From: Scleromatobacter sp039920745 | GTDB taxonomy: Bacteria; Pseudomonadota; Gammaproteobacteria; Burkholderiales; Burkholderiaceae_C | Direction: 5' to 3' | DNA length: 64,000 nucleotides | Assembly: GCA_039920745.1 (NCBI GenBank) | Contig: JBDSDD010000079.1 | Coordinates: forward strand, 25,681-89,680 | Shown: positions 62,604-64,000 of the stretch, in pieces | Numbering within the stretch: position 1 is the first letter of the stretch | Layout: every line of letters starts with the position of its first letter | Position numbers and translations under genes: made by a program | Notes under the pieces: generated by a model | Told to the model about the DNA's origin: nothing | Database searches by the model: none | The model's input: only the letters and a program-made list of their open reading frames with translations

Positions 62604-63041
62604 ATGCCCGGAACCCGCTCCTACCCCGCCGCCTACGTGCAGGCCTGCCGCGACGAGATCGCCGCGCAGATCCGGGCCTACCGCGACCTCGTGGCCGCCG
62701 CGTCCAAGGCCTCGGGCATGAGCCTGACGCGCATCGACGCCGCCCTGTCCGCGTTCGAGCCCGCGTTCTTCAACAACCTGCTGATCGCGCTCGAAATGCG
62801 CTTCGTGCACCGCCTGCGTGACACCGAAGGCCAGGACGGCAACCCGCTCAACGAGGTGCGCATGCTGGCCGCCTCGCTGATGGCCAACGACGGCGTGCTG
62901 GCCGCGAACACGACGATCGCATACGACCCGTCCAAGGCCGTACTGCGCATCGACATCGGCGAGCGCATCCGTCTCAACGCCGACGACTTCGAGACCTTGT
63001 GCGCGCTGTTCCTGCACGAGATCGAACGCCAGTTCGCCTGA
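62604..63041 (+). CDS. Hypothetical protein
   Basis: 145 aa from ATG 62604. Mostly helical: an N-terminal helix pair (Y-V-Q-A-C-R-D-E-I-A), a central F-E-P-A-F-F-N-N-L-L-I-A-L-E-M-R-F-V-H-R-L segment and a C-terminal F-L-H-E-I-E-R-Q-F. I do not recognise the family. Follows the DUF1801-like gene by 21 nt. Confidence 0.7.
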   Translation: MPGTRSYPAAYVQACRDEIAAQIRAYRDLVAAASKASGMSLTRIDAALSAFEPAFFNNLLIALEMRFVHRLRDTEGQDGNPLNEVRMLAASLMANDGVLAANTTIAYDPSKAVLRIDIGERIRLNADDFETLCALFLHEIERQFA

Positions 63042-63322
63042 TCGGGCCGCGGGAAGCACGCGCGCGAGCAAGGCCCGCGGCCACCGGCAGACCGCGCGGT
63101 CAAGTCAATCGGAAAGCAGGACTTTGATCACGCCCGCCGCGACCGCGTGCGCGGCGCGACGCACCCGAATGTAAGCAAAAGTGCCGGAATGGATCGACGG
63201 GCAGCGTGCTCATGCAGTGCGGCCCACCGCGAATGTCGGCACGAGACTGGGCGTCGCGGACAGATCGCATTCGACGGCGTCCGTCGGTGCGGGTCGTGAC
63301 CTCATTCGACCGCGAGGGTCCC

Positions 63323-63607
63323 ATGGATCGAAGAACACCCTGGCAGCAACGGCTGCACAACCTGATGCCGACTCGACGCCCGACCGGCACGTCCGCACCA
63401 GACTTCGTGGACACCCGTCCTGATGCGGCGCTCGGCGCGACACCCGCGACGTCGCGCCGAGCGCCGCCGAAACAGGGTCCCGCCACGGGCTGGGCCGAGT
63501 CGGCCATCAACCTGGCCGAGGGAACGGAGATCATGGAGTACCCGGAGGACACCGCGGCCGACCTGATGGACGAGTTCTTCGCCCAGCCGGAGAAGCGCGC
63601 CGCCTGA
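63323..63607 (+). CDS. Hypothetical protein with acidic C-terminus
   Basis: 94 aa from ATG 63323, preceded by GAGGG. Basic N-terminus (M-D-R-R-T-P-W-Q-Q-R-L), low-complexity centre and an acidic C-terminal helix (Y-P-E-D-T-A-A-D-L-M-D-E-F-F). No family recognised. The 280-base gap upstream holds no visible gene. Confidence 0.5.
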   Translation: MDRRTPWQQRLHNLMPTRRPTGTSAPDFVDTRPDAALGATPATSRRAPPKQGPATGWAESAINLAEGTEIMEYPEDTAADLMDEFFAQPEKRAA

Positions 63608-63824
63608 CCGGCGCGGCGTTCTGACGCCAGCGTCGACCTGCCCGTCCGCGCACGCGCGGAACGCCTGGGCGCTCGGCCGGATAGATGCGCAGCGACACGG
63701 CCTCGCCGCGCGTCCGCGCCGTACGGGGATGTCGCAACAGACGCGCGCGACGGGCCGGACGCGTTCGGCGACGAGACCGCTGGAACGCAGCAACGCGGCG
63801 ATCGCGTGCTGCGTTCCACTCACG
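63608..63824. other. Intergenic region
   Basis: About 215 bases between convergent genes. I see no gene, and no clear hairpin followed by a T-run. Confidence 0.4.
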
Positions 63825-64000
63825 TCACACGAGCACGCGTTCGATGCCGCCCGCGTTCGCACGCTTGACGTACTCGGGCATCCAGTTCTCGCCCAGGATC
63901 TTGCGCGCCATCTCGACGACGATGTAGTCGGCCTCGAGCAGGCCGTTCTGCAGGTCCTCGCCGTAGCGCGACAGGCCTTGCAGGCAGCTGGGGCACGACG
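63825..64000 (-). CDS. C-terminus of an Fe-S/flavin oxidoreductase, cut by window edge
   Basis: Read from the right edge on the minus strand, the frame gives C-P-S-C-L-Q-G-L-S-R-Y, then A-D-Y-I-V-V-E-M-A and ends I-E-R-V-L-V with a TGA at 63825-63827. The C-P-S-C-x-Q-G-L motif is that of the C-terminal iron-sulfur domain in large FAD/FMN-binding oxidoreductases (DUF3683 type), which sit near the HIT and DUF971 genes in related genomes. Only 58 codons are visible, so the call rests on pattern and context. Confidence 0.6.
   Translation of the reverse strand, partial: SCPSCLQGLSRYGEDLQNGLLEADYIVVEMARKILGENWMPEYVKRANAGGIERVLV

Overview
The window is high-GC, densely packed bacterial chromosome. 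Gene content and order point to a betaproteobacterium of the order Burkholderiales: ubiE/ubiJ/ubiB next to fmdB, a DUF502 gene and aspS, then nudB, an EEP nuclease and clsB, plus a Bug-type binding protein and complete hut and ssu clusters. The genus cannot be fixed from the sequence alone; a Rubrivivax/Roseateles/Leptothrix-like relative is a guess.

Layout. 1-2.7 kb is lower in GC and accessory in look: the C-terminal part of a WD40-repeat protein, a DUF4231/SLATT two-TM protein and a probable frameshifted remnant. 2.7-8.5 kb holds a DUF429 protein, a membrane histidine-kinase-like protein lacking its phospho-acceptor His, an EamA transporter, a glutathione S-transferase and an asparaginase. 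8.5-10.25 kb is a BlaR1/BlaI-type pair with two TTAC-N4-GTAA operator-like sites. 10.6-14.7 kb is an islet of small orphan genes, mostly exported or membrane proteins, whose spacers share degenerate repeats. 14.8-16.6 kb encodes a secreted GH5 cellulase with two CBM6 domains.

17.3-25.7 kb is a complete histidine-utilisation locus: hutH and hutU diverge from hutC-D-I-G-F around a HutC-type palindrome. It encodes the route that releases formate through N-formylglutamate, and the hutC-F genes overlap by 4 nt at every junction. 25.7-29.1 kb holds four anchored or exported proteins of unknown function. 29.2-34.2 kb is a signalling operon: a three-PAS histidine kinase, a single-domain receiver and a REC-REC-PAS-GGDEF-EAL protein. 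34.2-36 kb encodes a divergent ATP-dependent DNA-ligase homologue whose catalytic lysine is replaced by arginine; a ligase-associated exonuclease (normally its operon partner) sits 6 kb away at 41.7-42.7 kb. Between them lie an orphan protein with a flagellin-like segment and the ssuEADCB sulfonate-sulfur cluster.

42.8-58.7 kb is largely conserved core: DUF805, clsB, EEP nuclease, nudB, aspS, DUF502, fmdB, ubiB, ubiJ, galE, ubiE, DUF971. An iron-uptake module (TonB receptor, PepSY membrane protein, 61-aa membrane protein) and a CcmI-like protein interrupt it between nudB and aspS, and galE sits inside the ubi genes. 58.8-64 kb carries an exported protein, a GNAT acetyltransferase, a HIT protein, a Bug-family binding protein, small conserved proteins and, at the edge, the C-terminus of a probable Fe-S/flavin oxidoreductase. 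I saw no tRNA, rRNA, CRISPR array, insertion sequence or prophage.
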